From Apostichopus japonicus (taxonomy: Eukaryota > Echinodermata > Holothuroidea > Aspidochirotida > Stichopodidae), in contig NC_092579.1 in NCBI RefSeq assembly GCF_037975245.1, positions 20,342,666-20,406,665 on the forward strand: a DNA stretch of 64,000 nt, written 5' to 3'. Position numbers and translations under genes: made by a program. The notes under the pieces were generated by a model. That model did not search any database and was not told the DNA's origin. It was given only the letters and a program-made list of their open reading frames with translations. Within the stretch, counting starts at the first letter, position 1; every line of letters starts with the position of its first letter. Below, one piece after another: positions 1 to 13,900 of this stretch.

Positions 1-268
1 TACAAAGGATTTGCTTCTCATGTTAAATCACCATTATTGGATACTTGTTTTTCCTCGTTTTAAAAGAAGAAAGATTTCTATAAAGAATATCTCTCTGTTT
101 ATTTCCACTTCTAGCTGGATACCTACCACAATAAACTAGCCATGGAATGGAATGCTAACAAACCACAGAGCACATTGCCAACAACTTGAAAGTGTCTAGA
201 GGCTTCGATTTTGAAGATTGAGTAGCCGTTGATGTGTGCATGTGTGTGTGTATGTATATATATATATG

Positions 269-319
<51 letters not shown>

Positions 320-1987
320 TAAACTGTATATAAGGTAAAACTATGGTAACACTGTACATATGGTAAACTGTAGGGGGGTCAGAAATACACAGAGCTACTT
401 TTCAATGATCTTTGCAATGGATATTGGTATGGGTCAAAAGGAAAGCTCAAACAGTGGGCAAAATATTACATTTAACCAAAGCAATTCTTTCTGCTGAAAG
501 CAATCATACTTTACAACCTTGTTACAAACCACAAAATCAAAGTTTTTCATTAAAAACTACATGTGGTGACTTTTATTCATTTGCATATCCTGGGGTTTTT
601 AAGCTGGAATTAACAGTTGCCTGGTACCACAAAAGTGCATCATACTTTTATATAGGTCCACGAAGAGCTGACAAGTATCCTAGTCAATAAAACAGAAGTG
701 CATGTAGTATTTAAAACCAGCCGAGCGATTTAACTTCTCGTTGACGCAGGATCGTAAATTTTTTGCTAGATCTGATGGTATCGGGCTTGATCAGTGCTTA
801 AAGCAGCATTTTCAGTCGGTTTTGAAAAAGGTTGCAGCAATCAGTGGAAAGCTATTCTGTGGAAAGCTATTCGTGAAGGTGAAATGTTGAAAATTGTCCG
901 ACCGTCACGATTGCTCACTCCGAAAGCTGCTTTTAAAGTATCAGTATCATTCATTATGATACCTTCAATCAGAATATTTCATCTCTCACTGGATTGGCTT
1001 ATGATAATTAAACTGTGAACTTTGTGAAGATGTTTGTTAGGGCTCGATATGGTATAACTTGATCATAACTCGGTATAACAAAATGGTATTATTTTGATCA
1101 AAATTAGAATTTGCAGGCATTCAGCAGTAAGTGTTCCTTCCCCTCCCTCTGATATTGATTTGTACATTACAAATGGTCTTGTAAGTATCACTGCAATAAA
1201 GGTGTAAAATAAACCTTGGGACTTTAACTTGAAATTGTTATCTTTAACGTTGTTTTTCTTGGTATAATAAAGAATGTTACCATTTTTCATGAAAACTTTA
1301 TATAAAATGTAATGGTAGGGCAGCTATCAGAAATTGGACATGAACATGAAATTTATGTCAAGAATTGGATAAGAATGCAGCTGATGAATTGTCAAAATAA
1401 AGTAACTTTCATCTGCCACAGCATGACTGCATAGAACAAAGGCTTCAAGAATATTGCCTTGTCATATAGGATGAAGGAGGGGGGTGGAAGAGGGGGTGGA
1501 AGGGGGTTTAAAGATGGGTTGGGCAGCAACATGATATTGCTCATCAGGGAATAATTTATCCAGGATCGCATCACGAAATGCTATACAGAATGGTCAATTT
1601 TGTTTATACATGTTCAAATATGTATACGTAGTAGTCTTGTACAGGTGAACCATTGAAATTTCAGAGAAAACTTTCACAGCCTTCAAAACTAGTACACAAA
1701 TTTGAACACCAAACTATTTTGTGCTGATGGCTGCCATATCTTGATGGTTCCAATAATATGTTGACAACTTACAGTGCTACCATTGAAAACAAAACAATAG
1801 AAAACATGGTTGTAAGAGCCACATTTTTCACAATTAATGTATAATTATATATTGTCTTCAAGAATTTGCATAATTTCATACCGCAGGTCAATTTGAAGAG
1901 CTGATATTTCGGTACCTATTGTAAATGGCACCACCGATATGTGTGCCAAATTAGTGGGTTTCCCCACTTTTCATTCCTTGTACAGTT
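1..1987. other. ERI2 3' flank, no gene recognised
   Basis: AT-rich sequence with one TA/TG microsatellite. Short open frames (412-690, 794-1018) show no recognisable domain or splice context. Part is presumably the ERI2 3' UTR. Confidence 0.6.
239..318. repeat. (TG)n/(TA)n microsatellite
   Basis: About 80 bp of TG then TA dinucleotides. The open frame across it on the minus strand is an artefact. Confidence 0.97.
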
Positions 1988-4900
1988 TTATACGCTATAA
2001 GTTCCTTCAGGTTTAATAAATGTACTCCCTACTGACGATTTGGCTGTCTTCAAGTCTTTTATTATCAAAGACTCCCACTTGAAAAAGTTACACCCCCCCT
2101 GATAATTGGTAACGTCCCTCAGTCCAAACCGTCCACTCTGCCTTCTTCCGCAACAGGAATAGTACGGCCTGCCTTGATTCGGACCTGGTGAAAACACGGT
2201 CTTACGGCGCGTTCTTTTTCCACAGTTGCACAACGGGGGTGTGATTCTTGCAAACTGAATATCTTTGGAACGTTTCAGTGGAGTTTGAAATGAACTCGGA
2301 GAAACTCCTTTTGTGTATGCAGCTTTCCCCATTTCATTCTCTGAAACATAAACGGAAGTCGGGGTTGTACTCGCAGATTTACAATTCCGTAGATTTGGAG
2401 TGTGTTTTTTAGTTCTTGTAAATGGGACGGAACGAGTCATTCCTTGTCGACTCCCCTGGTGACCTTTCACCTCTGGGGTTTTGAAAGTAGATTTATCGCT
2501 ACCATCTACATGTGTCTTTATGTTAACCACTCTCGTGCCTCTTTCTTGATTTGTCAGAGCCGGTGAACATTTTGACGATGTTCGCTGAAACTGCACAAAC
2601 TGAGTTCGTTTCAAAGGTACCTCTGGGGTTGTGAATGCCGTACGACTTGTGTTCACAGTCTTTATCCCAAGGTCCTTGCTCCTTTTGGTAAATTGATGTA
2701 AGCTACTCTCTGTATAGTTTTTAACCCCATCATATTGTGCATTGACATTATCCTGTTCTTTATTGAGAGGCCATGACTCTATCATCTGTGTCTTCTTGTC
2801 AATCGCATCTTTAAACTCTACAGCTTTGAACTGTTGAATATTCATAGCTGCATCTGTAGGAAGTACTTTGTTCTCAGGTGTTCTCATCCCACAGTCAGAC
2901 TTGGTATAGTCACTGCTAAGAGAGGACCTTGAGTTGCTTCCGTGTTCCAGAGGGCACTGGTTATCCATCTTTGTTACTTTCTTTGCCTTCTTATCGTCTC
3001 CCTTGGAACTCTGGAATGATAAGAAAATTTACAGATTGTCTGTTAATAATTTAAGACTTAGTTCAGAGTGCTGTATGTTTCCAAAAGTTCCTACTAAACG
3101 TATTCAAATTTATGTTCCTGAAAGGTTTTGAAAGAATTTTGCAGATGTTAAGAATGGTCAAAGTTGAAACATGTTGAATTGATGAGAATTACAATACGTG
3201 AGATGAGGGGGAGGGTGTGTTGGGAGGGGGGGGGGGTTGTTCGGAGGTGGCAGCAGTGAAGTAAATGATAAATTTATGGAAGAGTGTATTTCATTTGTTT
3301 GTTCATCCAGTGGGCTACTTTCTATTTCACTGGGTGTGCAACACTGGATTTTTTTCTTATATTTTTCGATTGTGTGGTACCGATAAATAAAACGTGCAAT
3401 ACCGATCAATCAAATATGCGGTACTGAACAATCGAATGTGCATTACCGATCAATCGAATGTGCGGTACCGATAAATCGAATGTGCGATACCGATCAATCA
3501 AAAGTGTGGTACCGATAAAACGAATGTGCGGTACCAATCAATCGAATGTGCGGTACCGATGATGCGAATGTGCTATACCGAACAATCAAATGTGCGGTAC
3601 CAATGATTCGAATGTGTGATACCGAACAATCGAATGTGCGGTACAGATAAATCGAAAGTGCGATACCGAACAATCGAAAGTGCCGTACCGAACAATCGAA
3701 TGTGCGGGACCGATCAATTGAATATGCTGTACCGATCAATCGAATGTGCAAAACCGATCAATCGAATGTGCGGTACCTATCAATGGAATGTGCGGTACCA
3801 ATAAAATTGAATGTGCGGTACCCATCAATCGAATTTGCATTCATGCAATTATTTCATAATGAATTCCACAAGGTTGAACAAACTACTTCTTATACCATTT
3901 TTTATGGAATACAAAATTAAATAAACTTGCAGGGTGTATTCAAACTTATTTTTTACATTTCAAATCCAGGATATACCATACATAAGCCAGTTTTCAACTT
4001 CACTCAACTGTTTAAGATTTTTTGAGATGTAATATTATAAGCTTATGAGTAATTCTCAAACTTTATGAAAATGATAATTTGTGGGCGATATCAGTCACTG
4101 ACTGAGCAAATTAATTTACTCGGTGTGCAAACTAATTTACTTGGTAGGCAAGATAAGGTGTTTTTTTTTTTTATACTTTCCTTGAGGTGGTAGTGCCAGG
4201 AGTTTTTCAGTGGTGTTGAAATTGCTGTGACAATCATTCCTTCAAATTTATTGATGGGAGAGCCATCTTGAATTTGAGGATAGATGATGATTGCTGTTAT
4301 TCCTAGCTTATCTTTATCAATAAAGTGACTCCATATCAGAGGAAGTATAACAGCATCGCCGTTATTTATTGCTACATATATTTGAAGAAACGACACTGAT
4401 GCTTGGAGGATAGCATGGTACTGTTTCACTGAAACATATATAGTCCATTGTAGGATATATTCACTGTTCTATTATGATGGCACACTGCTTGGGGTAATAG
4501 TATAAATGTTCCTTGTTTTGAAGGGGTTACAATACATCAGTAAATTGCAACATGACAATTCAGAAACGCAAACCCCAAATGGAGCCGGGAGGGTTGCTGA
4601 GCCTGTATAAGATATGAAGGAGGCTCCTCTTTGACAATTCTAACTTTACAGAAATAGAAATATTAGGCTTCAGGGTGTATTAACTAAATAATTTTAGTTG
4701 GCATAGTATAATCATTTTGACGCAGCCCCTATTTTTTGATGGTGATCCTGGAAATTATTCAAGTGAAATACACATGTCGCCAGAGATCCTAAGTCTCGGC
4801 GTTTTGTGTGGAATACAGCAGATAACCAATAATAGGCACTAGCTTAAAAGTTAAATAACGTATTGAAGGCAGAATTTAAGTCGTGATATGCCATAGACCC

Positions 4901-7900
4901 CCCCCCCCTCCCCAAAAAAGTTGAGTGCTAGCGATGTTTCTATAGCTGTTCTGGTTCTCAACATATTCAGCTTTAAAATATCATAATTTCTGGAATGCTG
5001 CCTTCAAGGCTAAATTGGTGATGACTTAAGTCCATCAGGGCAGACATGACCTACATTAACACATTGTTTTGAAATATTGTAAGAACTTGTACTATTCAAG
5101 CAATGTCCTTTTCAAGTTCATGAAAACAAGAGAGCACCCTCGGATGACTTTCTTCATCATTTGTCCTTGACACATTTGTAATGCAATTTAAAAGTGTCTT
5201 TTTCAACAACAAAAAGGAGTTTACCCCTGCTCGACCTCACAAGAGGTCCTACGGGGGATAATATTATAGTTTTATAGAAAAGACACTATTCTTGTATTTT
5301 GTGTTGGTCTGTGCATTAGGCTGAACAGTTCAGCCACTTAATTAGTGTGCCACAGAATGTCAAAAGGTTCATTTCTCCAAAATGATAAAGTGGTGTAGAA
5401 ATACTGAAAGAAAGGATTTTAAGTCTAAAATAAACCAAAATTAATATTTTTGCCAAAAAGTAATCCTTTTTTAAACAAACACATATTGCTGCCACACTTA
5501 AAAAATATTAAGTTTTCAAAGTTACAAATAGATTTTAGAAAGTTCAAAAAGTTTTCGAAATTATGGAAAAACCATTTTGTGATTTTGAAAACTTTTTTCT
5601 TTCATATTTGTTGAGCAGCAATATACTGCCATACATTTGCTCACGCAGGAGCCCAATAATACCTTGAACTGACCCTGTGTTGATAAAAATTGGACAACTT
5701 ATTATATTTATATACTTATATTTGTGTGAATTTGTAATTTTCTTTGTTCTCTGCAAATTGGCCAAATTTTGGCACAAAGTTACATCATCATGATTGTGAT
5801 TATAAACTCACAAAATTATAAGGTTACAGACTGGTACGTTCCTGTTTATAATGGAATGCATAATGAAACTTTAATTGATGATGCAAAAACATGTCTGTGA
5901 GCTTTTATTAAAATGATAGTTGTCCACTCGAGGAAATTTTTATTTTGGCTTGGTTAAAGAAGTGAACTTTGCATTCAATTCCTACGTATCGTTTTGGAGA
6001 TCTACATTTGAAGTTGACGTTTTTTTTTTGTACCAAAGGTGAACTTGAAGCAAACAGGTGTGGAGTAAACATACACTCACAATTTTGTTTATTATTCCTT
6101 TCTTTATAAATCTTAATCTGATTTACTTCAAAATTGGGATACATTGACAACATTAACACTACAGTGATTGAGGCTATCGATACTTTCACATCTCCTATAG
6201 CAAAGTTGGAACCCGATCGAAGGTAAAAACAAAAAGTGGGAAAGTAGAGGGAAATCAAAACAATTTGCTGTCAGTGCGCAACTATGACATCCTGTTGCTT
6301 CGATGACCCTTTATTGTACAAACTAGTGCGACAACTTCAACTATCAATATCTCGAAAATGCAACGTAGGAGTTACATGGGAATGCCTTCCTTTCCCAGTG
6401 TGTGTTCTTTCATTTACTTAGAAATAGTATTTTCTCCTAACTATCCTTTTGAAGCTGACCTAGCCTTGTAGTACCTTTTTTGCAATGTACTGGGTTCCAT
6501 AGTTAAAATATGCTTATTTATCCCTCATAGCTGATTTGTTCAGTCTGGTGGCATCATGCTTGAAAGTCAAAAGAAAGTTGTAACTAACAAAAAAACTTTT
6601 TTTGAAAGTTTAATTTACTGCAAAACAGCACCATGACTGATGTTATCAGGGATAAACCTTGACTGGTTCAGTGAATAACCAGCCCTGTAATGTCTACTAT
6701 TTTTCACATAAAGTGAAGGTTAGGGACCAAGTCATAAAACCTTTACACAGCTGAACCAATAATAAAATCTCGCCCACACAAGTAATCACTGTATGGTGAG
6801 TAAAGTACCAGGAAAATTTAGGCTGCGTGACTACACAAGGTTAGGTCAAAATCAACGATCTAAGAAAAGAAAAATTCAACTTTGAAACAATGCATCAGCA
6901 GAGAAATTAAGTAGAGTTGAACGTGAATGGTGATTGGGTCTGAATTAGAGCAGAGCGGATTAAAAGTGTCCCTTTAAATTGTCCCTGGATTTCATGTACT
7001 GTCACTGATCATTCTCAAAAAGGCCAGGATTAATGATGTAAATTTGCACCCCTAAAAAAAAATGCCTGTTTCAAGAGAATCTATTCCAGACAACATATGG
7101 CATTTGAAAGTTCTTGAAACATAGCACCAATCTAAAAATTCCACTCAATCCCTCAAAACATATAGTGTAGATAACATTTGATGTCAATAGGGGAAGGGGG
7201 GGAGGGTCAACATAAAGTATAATTTTCCCAGAATTTTCATCAAAATTTCTAGTCACCTTATTTTGGAGTGGACTTGTGAAAGTTTTTGCGATTCGAAAAT
7301 ACAAATACTATGTGCATCATTGCCATTATTTTTTTGAGGATACAGAATTACCTCAAGGCCTAGATTATGTGAACCTGTTTTTATCCTACTGTACTGTATG
7401 TTTTAGCCCCAATGATATGACCTGTCCTACCAGTAATGTAAATTATGTATTACTGTACTTCATGGAAATCAATAACTGATAAAAAGTCACATCAGGAATT
7501 ATGAAATAGTTTTGCTCCAACTTCAAAGGATAGCAAATGAGCAAATAAAACAATACATAAATTATGTGCTACACAAACAATTTTTGTAGAGGTAGAAGGA
7601 GAGGGTTCAATTGGGGGCAGGGGAATTGCAGAGAGGGGGGAAACAAACTTTGAAGTGCAATTGGACTAGTGACTTTGATTTGAGGGGTATTCCACAAAAT
7701 CACAGAACAGAATCACATCCCTAAAACTTGGACCTGTGCATTCTTTGCTACAAATTCCAGCATTTTAATGTTTTTTTAACAAAATGTAATTTTCATAACT
7801 ACTATTTTGTTTTCTTATTATCTAATTCTGTACTCTTCCTTACTAAAATGTAAAAGGAAAAGGAGCGTTCTATTAACCAAAATTACACACCTAATTTGTG

Positions 7901-10900
7901 AAATGTGTGTTTTGCACATAACTGTAGGACATGAGTTTTTTTTAACCAATTTAATATTGATTTAGTAAATGAATGAATTTACATTTGAACTCAAATTTAT
8001 ATGCATAATTTTAGGAGGGAAATTCATATGGATATTTAAAAAATATCAATTGAGGTATTGACTTCTCTTGAATCATTTTAGGATGGGCTCTAAGAAAGGC
8101 AAATAAGAAGACCTTTGACCCTGTGTACTTTCACCAACAGCCTAAACTCTGCGGGACAACTTTGGTTTTCTTGACCAAGACAAGAATAGACAAACATGTG
8201 AATGCACTTGTGACTACTTACAATTATTTGAGACAGTTTATGAAACTCCTTAAAACATGCAGAATTATACTTAAATACATAATATATTCAGAAGATACAG
8301 TTGGGATTGCAGTGCTACTGATCTATAGAAATGTGACACCTATAATTCAGAGTGACCCTACATATATATATGTGTGTATATATATGTTTATATATATATG
8401 TATATATATAAATATGTATATATATATTTATATATATAAAAATAGTAGTGGTCCATACTGATAATATAAAAGATAAACAAGCAAATATTTTTAACAACGA
8501 CATACTGCTATATTTCGGAGTGGTCACCACTCCATCGTCAGGCAAAAGTACAAGATCAATTAAATACAAGGGCTTATATACATCCAAGGACGCCAATAGT
8601 GATAAGCATGAGTGATTTTTAAACTAGGAAGAAACTTTTAAACTTAGAACAACCAGCAAAAAAAAAAAAATTTTTAGTGAATATTTTTAACTTAGGGATG
8701 AATAGAACAACCAGCAATAAAAAGTAAATAGGGATTAGAATAGCTCCAACCCGTAGCTCGCTACATTTCTATTTAGGTCAGCATTTAAGTCTTTTATTAG
8801 GAGACTCTCTTTAATCTTCCTCCTGAACCACTGGGGTTCATTACCAATAGTGGCACAATGGTCAACAAAAGTGGGCAGATGATGTTTATGCGCAGTACAA
8901 TGAAGGTTAATAGCGCCTTTCTGACCACCAAAGGAGCTCATTAGATGTTCGTTGAACCTATCCTTAAGCCGTCTATTAGTTTCTCCGACATAAAAGGAAT
9001 CACAGTCTGGACAGTTAATCCTATAAACAACATTGTTGGCATAATCTAACTTATAAGCATCCTTAAAATTGAACAGAGCAGAGATTTTCTTTTGCAGAAA
9101 AATTATTTTGATATGTATATTGTCATTACACAACCCCTTAATGTAACTACCTAAACTCTTAGTGAGTTTATCACTGCTAGGGCCACAATATGCCAACAAT
9201 GTTGTTTATAGGATTAACTGTCCAGACTGTGATTCCTTTACTATCACTATTGGCGTCCTTGGATGTATATAAGCCCTTGTTATTTAATTGATCTTGTACT
9301 TTTGCCTGATGATGGAGTGGTGACCACTCCGAAATATAGCAGTATGTCGTTGTTAAAAATATTCGCTTGTTTATCTTTTATATTATTTATATATATATAT
9401 ATTTATATATATATATATATATATACATATATCTATCTATATCTATATATATATATATATCTGTGTTTATGGGATGGAATGGATATAAGAACCGCAGATT
9501 CAGAGGATCCTACTGTAGGTAATGCAACAGGACAATGTGGCATTAACGGGGAGCACCCACCGGTAACAGACCGTTCTTCGTGATCTTCATCAGGCAGCCG
9601 TCTCTTATCATCCTCCAAGCTAGATGAGCTGTATTTCTGGCATCATCCAACCCTGGATGGTGTCATAAAAAAGATTTTGATATAAATGAAGACAAATGGA
9701 AGAAGGATTCTATATCACATTGGATATAAGATTGCATTAATTGTTAGGACAATCAATCCTTGAGAGGAAGCTCTCGTTGAAAGTTAGATGACATGGATTC
9801 AGATTTGATCTCAATTTCATATTATCTGCTAGCTGTTTATGTTGTCAGCTCATCAACTGTTAAACAAAACACAATAGGTAAACATGAGACTTTTTTGGCT
9901 TAAAATGAATAAGTTTGCATTACCAGAGTGTTGTCTTCCTTCAAACTTTATGCCCAGGTCTTTTAGAGCGCCCTCAAGACCCTTGGGTATCCTTTGATAA
10001 AATTTCTGCAAAAAACCAATGATGTTGTAAAGTGTCAGTGTCAGCAAGAATGAGGAAGAAGAAGGGGGGGAAAAGGGGAGGGGGATGGGTATATTCAAAG
10101 TTAATTATTACAAATCCTTTTATAATTGAATCTTCAGTTAATTGGATTGTAACATAAAAGAGCTGCATAGGGTGGTAGTATGGCTTTAAAAAGTTGTCCT
10201 GAGTGGTTGGAATGGAACCGCGAACGGAACTGTTCGATTTGAAGTTCTGCGGTATTGTGACATGAAATCACCACCTATAAAAAATATCGTCCAATTGGAT
10301 GGCGATCCACACTACATCGTGAATATTCATTTAGTAGAATGCCACAACAATAGCACATGTGTTTTGTTTGCTCTTCACTGTTTTAGGCTGACTGGTCTAT
10401 AATTTGATATATATATGACAAGAATAGAAAGGAAAGTTTTCATAATCTGAATTATAGCAAGATTTAGCTCATGAGATCTATATAACAGAATCAATTCTTG
10501 TCTCAAATAAAGTATCGTTCTTTAATAACATTTTAACATGCAAAGATGGCAAACCTACTTTTTCTTGGCAATATGAAAAAATTTCAATATCTTTTACCCT
10601 ATAGGTAGCTCTTAAATCTATCCAACATCTTAGGGCATCTGGCGGGATCAGTTGCTTTCTGCGAGATTCATAGTGTAGACAAATACCTAGATCCCAATCT
10701 GAGAGGAGGGCAGACAGAAGAAAGAAATTCTCTAAAAGGCATTGAAGACTCGCCCCAAACCGCGCTCTGATAAAGTTAACTTTCCATTGCTTGCAAATGA
10801 CGTTCTTGTCGCTACAAAATGCAGACAGTAATGAAACGCGATACCTTGTTATCTTTTATCTAGACCTTTTGTTTTATACTGACAGGCCAATATCTCAAGA

Positions 10901-13900
10901 AGGGAAGCTTGGGCAGACCTCATGTTTGGAGGGTAGAAGTACCATATTGAGTACAAGAAGCCTAATGTTTTTGGTGGAGGTCAAAGGTCATTTTAGGGCC
11001 ATCGGAGGTCAAATTGTTAAAACCTTGTAAACATGATATCTCAATATTTTAAGCTTGGGCAGATCTCATACTTGGTATGAAGGTGTATATCGTTGAGTAC
11101 AAGAAACCTATTGATTTTGGTGGAGGTCAAAGGTCATTGCGGTACAACTGGTCAAATCGTGAAAGCCTTGTACTGTAAACATGATATTGCAAGAAGGGAA
11201 CCTTGGAAAGATCTCATATTTGGGTTGTAGATGTACCATGTCAAATTTAAGGTGCCCTTTATTGCTTTTGGTGGAGGTCATTTGAAGTCAATAAATGCCA
11301 AACATTTACTTTGCACCCTTCTTACCTTTCTCTCTACACTAACACACCTTCCTAAACATATCATGGCAAGGGAAGCTTGGACAGATCGCATATTTTGTAT
11401 GTTATTGTACCACATTGAGTACAACAAGGCTAATGTTGTGGGCGGAGGTCAATGGTTGTATCACCAGGGGTCAAATTGTGAAAACCATGTTTTACACAAT
11501 ATTTCAACAAGGACAGATGTCATATTTAGTATGTTGATGTATCTATCACATTTAGTGCAAGAAACCTGTTGTTGAGGTCAATGGTCATTTCAGAACAGCC
11601 TGTTTCATTTTGAATTTATTGTTTGTCATATTGCACTGCTTTTCACTGTATTACTTAGAGATGAAGTATGTTGTACACTACACCCTCACTAAACATTACG
11701 TCAGATTCATGAAGAAAACTGCTCATGTTGCATCATCGAAAGCACAATGCAGTTTTGCATTCTGGTTTATCTTGGTAACAATAATTGAACGCGTCCACAT
11801 AGTAAATGGATCAAAGGAGATACCAGGGCATAGTTTATCGAGTATATTTGCACTGCACAGTGGTCATGCTCAGCTATTAAACTTCAAGGATACATTGCAT
11901 TTTTGTACACAGGAACATACCTTGTTTTTCTAAGAGACCAAATTCTGTAGCTTTCAAAACTGTTGCACAAAATTCGAATACTACAGTATACCCTAGAATA
12001 ATCATAATTCTGGGATGAACAGGAAATAATGTATACTGTATCTCATCCCAATATTCTATATGCAAAATGGTAAAATAGCTAGTATTCAAGTCCAAAGATG
12101 TGCTTAGGGTTTTTTTTTTTACACACAGGAACACAGAATATTTTCTGAGAGACAAAATTCAGAGCCTCCTTCAAAAGTGCAACACAAAATTTTGAAGACT
12201 AAATATATATTCCCTGATATACTGATCAGCTACATGGCTAGAATTATATCTGTGTTCACTGGTTGACAATGTCAGATACAAAAAACAAAATTTTCACTTT
12301 TCCTGTTTCGTCTCCTCGTCACTCACCCGACCATGTTACAAATGTACACAGCTGCTTCTCCTTGTCACTGCTGCTATTGTATGCAATGTTCTTCTCAGCC
12401 TCCAACTTCTGTAACCATCTAGAAAACTTCTTAAGACAGAGAAAAAGTGGAATCCCACTTTCAACTTGTTCCTACACAAAAAAAAAAATGGAAGAGAAAT
12501 AAAAGTGTTATCTGTGTGTTTTATCTAGAGCAACTATAATTTGTTTGACTCATGTTGAGAAGTTAATTGGCCTTGAAGCATATCTTCAAAGGCTGAGGTG
12601 GGCAACCTACGGCCCGCGGGCCACATGCGGCCCCCAGTAATTTTTTTGTGATGTCTCAAGAAAAAGAACAAAAATCAATCTATTTTACATCATCACAAAA
12701 AACCAGCTAGCTGCTTAGAATTTATTGGCACTAATGATGCTGTCAGGTAGGCCTGTTATCCCCATTAATTATCAAAGGTACTATATTGACATCATGTTTT
12801 TGTGAATACAGATTAAGTACACACACCTGTTACTTGAAAGTCCTCGGAATGAAAGATTTGAAATCAACAGCAGGTCGTTGGTTAGGTGCGGCCCAATCAA
12901 TTTTTCACACCTTATATCTGGCCTATTCATTCAAAAAGGTTGCTCACCCCTGTTCAAAGGCATACCATTTCCAAACTTGACACATGAGTTGCAGATAAAT
13001 TTTCCAACGTCTGCAGAAAATGCTCGGATAAATTTTTGGTTGACCCACTGTTGGGGCACACCTCATAGTTTTGTGGACCTATGCTCCACAAATTTACTTG
13101 AGTAAGTCCTGTTAACTCTGTTCAGAATGTACATAATGGTTTAGGACGGAGTTACTACCAACAAGTCCCCTATGTCTCTGTTTTTGCGACCCACATTTGG
13201 GTCAAGTTGCCCATAGCTTGTGGACCGTGGATGTACATATTTACCTGAGTTATTCCAGTCAACTCTGTGCAAAATTCACTTAGTGTTGGATACTCCTCTG
13301 GCAAACAGTAGGTGTGGTATTCTGACTCAATTTTTCCCGTGGAAGTGTTGATCAAAACAGCAGGAAATTCAACTAAAGGAATTCAAGATCAAATATGAAT
13401 TAATTTTGCTGCATTGAGTTAAAATGAATCGATGAATCTTAAGTGAAACAAGCAAACAAGCAAGCCAAGTTTTAGCATATTAAATATATGTGGACATAAT
13501 TTATGTTGATACTATAAAAGGGACTTCCGGTGGCTTGAGACGATTGTTTTTATATCAAAACATAAATGCAGGAAATTTACTGCATCTTTAGGTCAAAGCC
13601 ACATGCTTGTTGCATTTAGTGTCGCAGAAGAGGAAGGAAGTTTTGAAAAGTCCAGTGGTATTTTGTTAAAGCATCTGGTATTAGCAGAGTGACTAATGAC
13701 ATCATGGCAATTCTGCTGAAAATTGCTTTTGGTTTTCTTTTATTCAACTCACTTATCCAAATGAAATTCTAACTTAAGAGAAAATTTGACAGTTTATAAA
13801 ACACTCCAATTGTATCAGGTTCCAAGGACAAATTGACTACGATAATATAGCAGCAAAGTGAAGCTTGTAAAGACCATTTGTTGGTATCCCATCACAGACC

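Noticed and set aside
794-1018. 74-aa frame near the left edge
   Set aside because: No recognisable domain, no clear splice borders; could be part of a gene outside the window but unsupported.
3366-3840. CRISPR-like array
   Set aside because: Units are contiguous 22-mers without spacers, in an animal intron.
3494-3920. Long open frames on both strands through 3494-3920
   Set aside because: They are produced by the 22-bp satellite; a 22-residue peptide period and no splice or start context.
9263-9583. 106-aa plus-strand frame containing DDGVVTTPKYSS
   Set aside because: It is the translated hammerhead-like PLE arm joined to a TA microsatellite.
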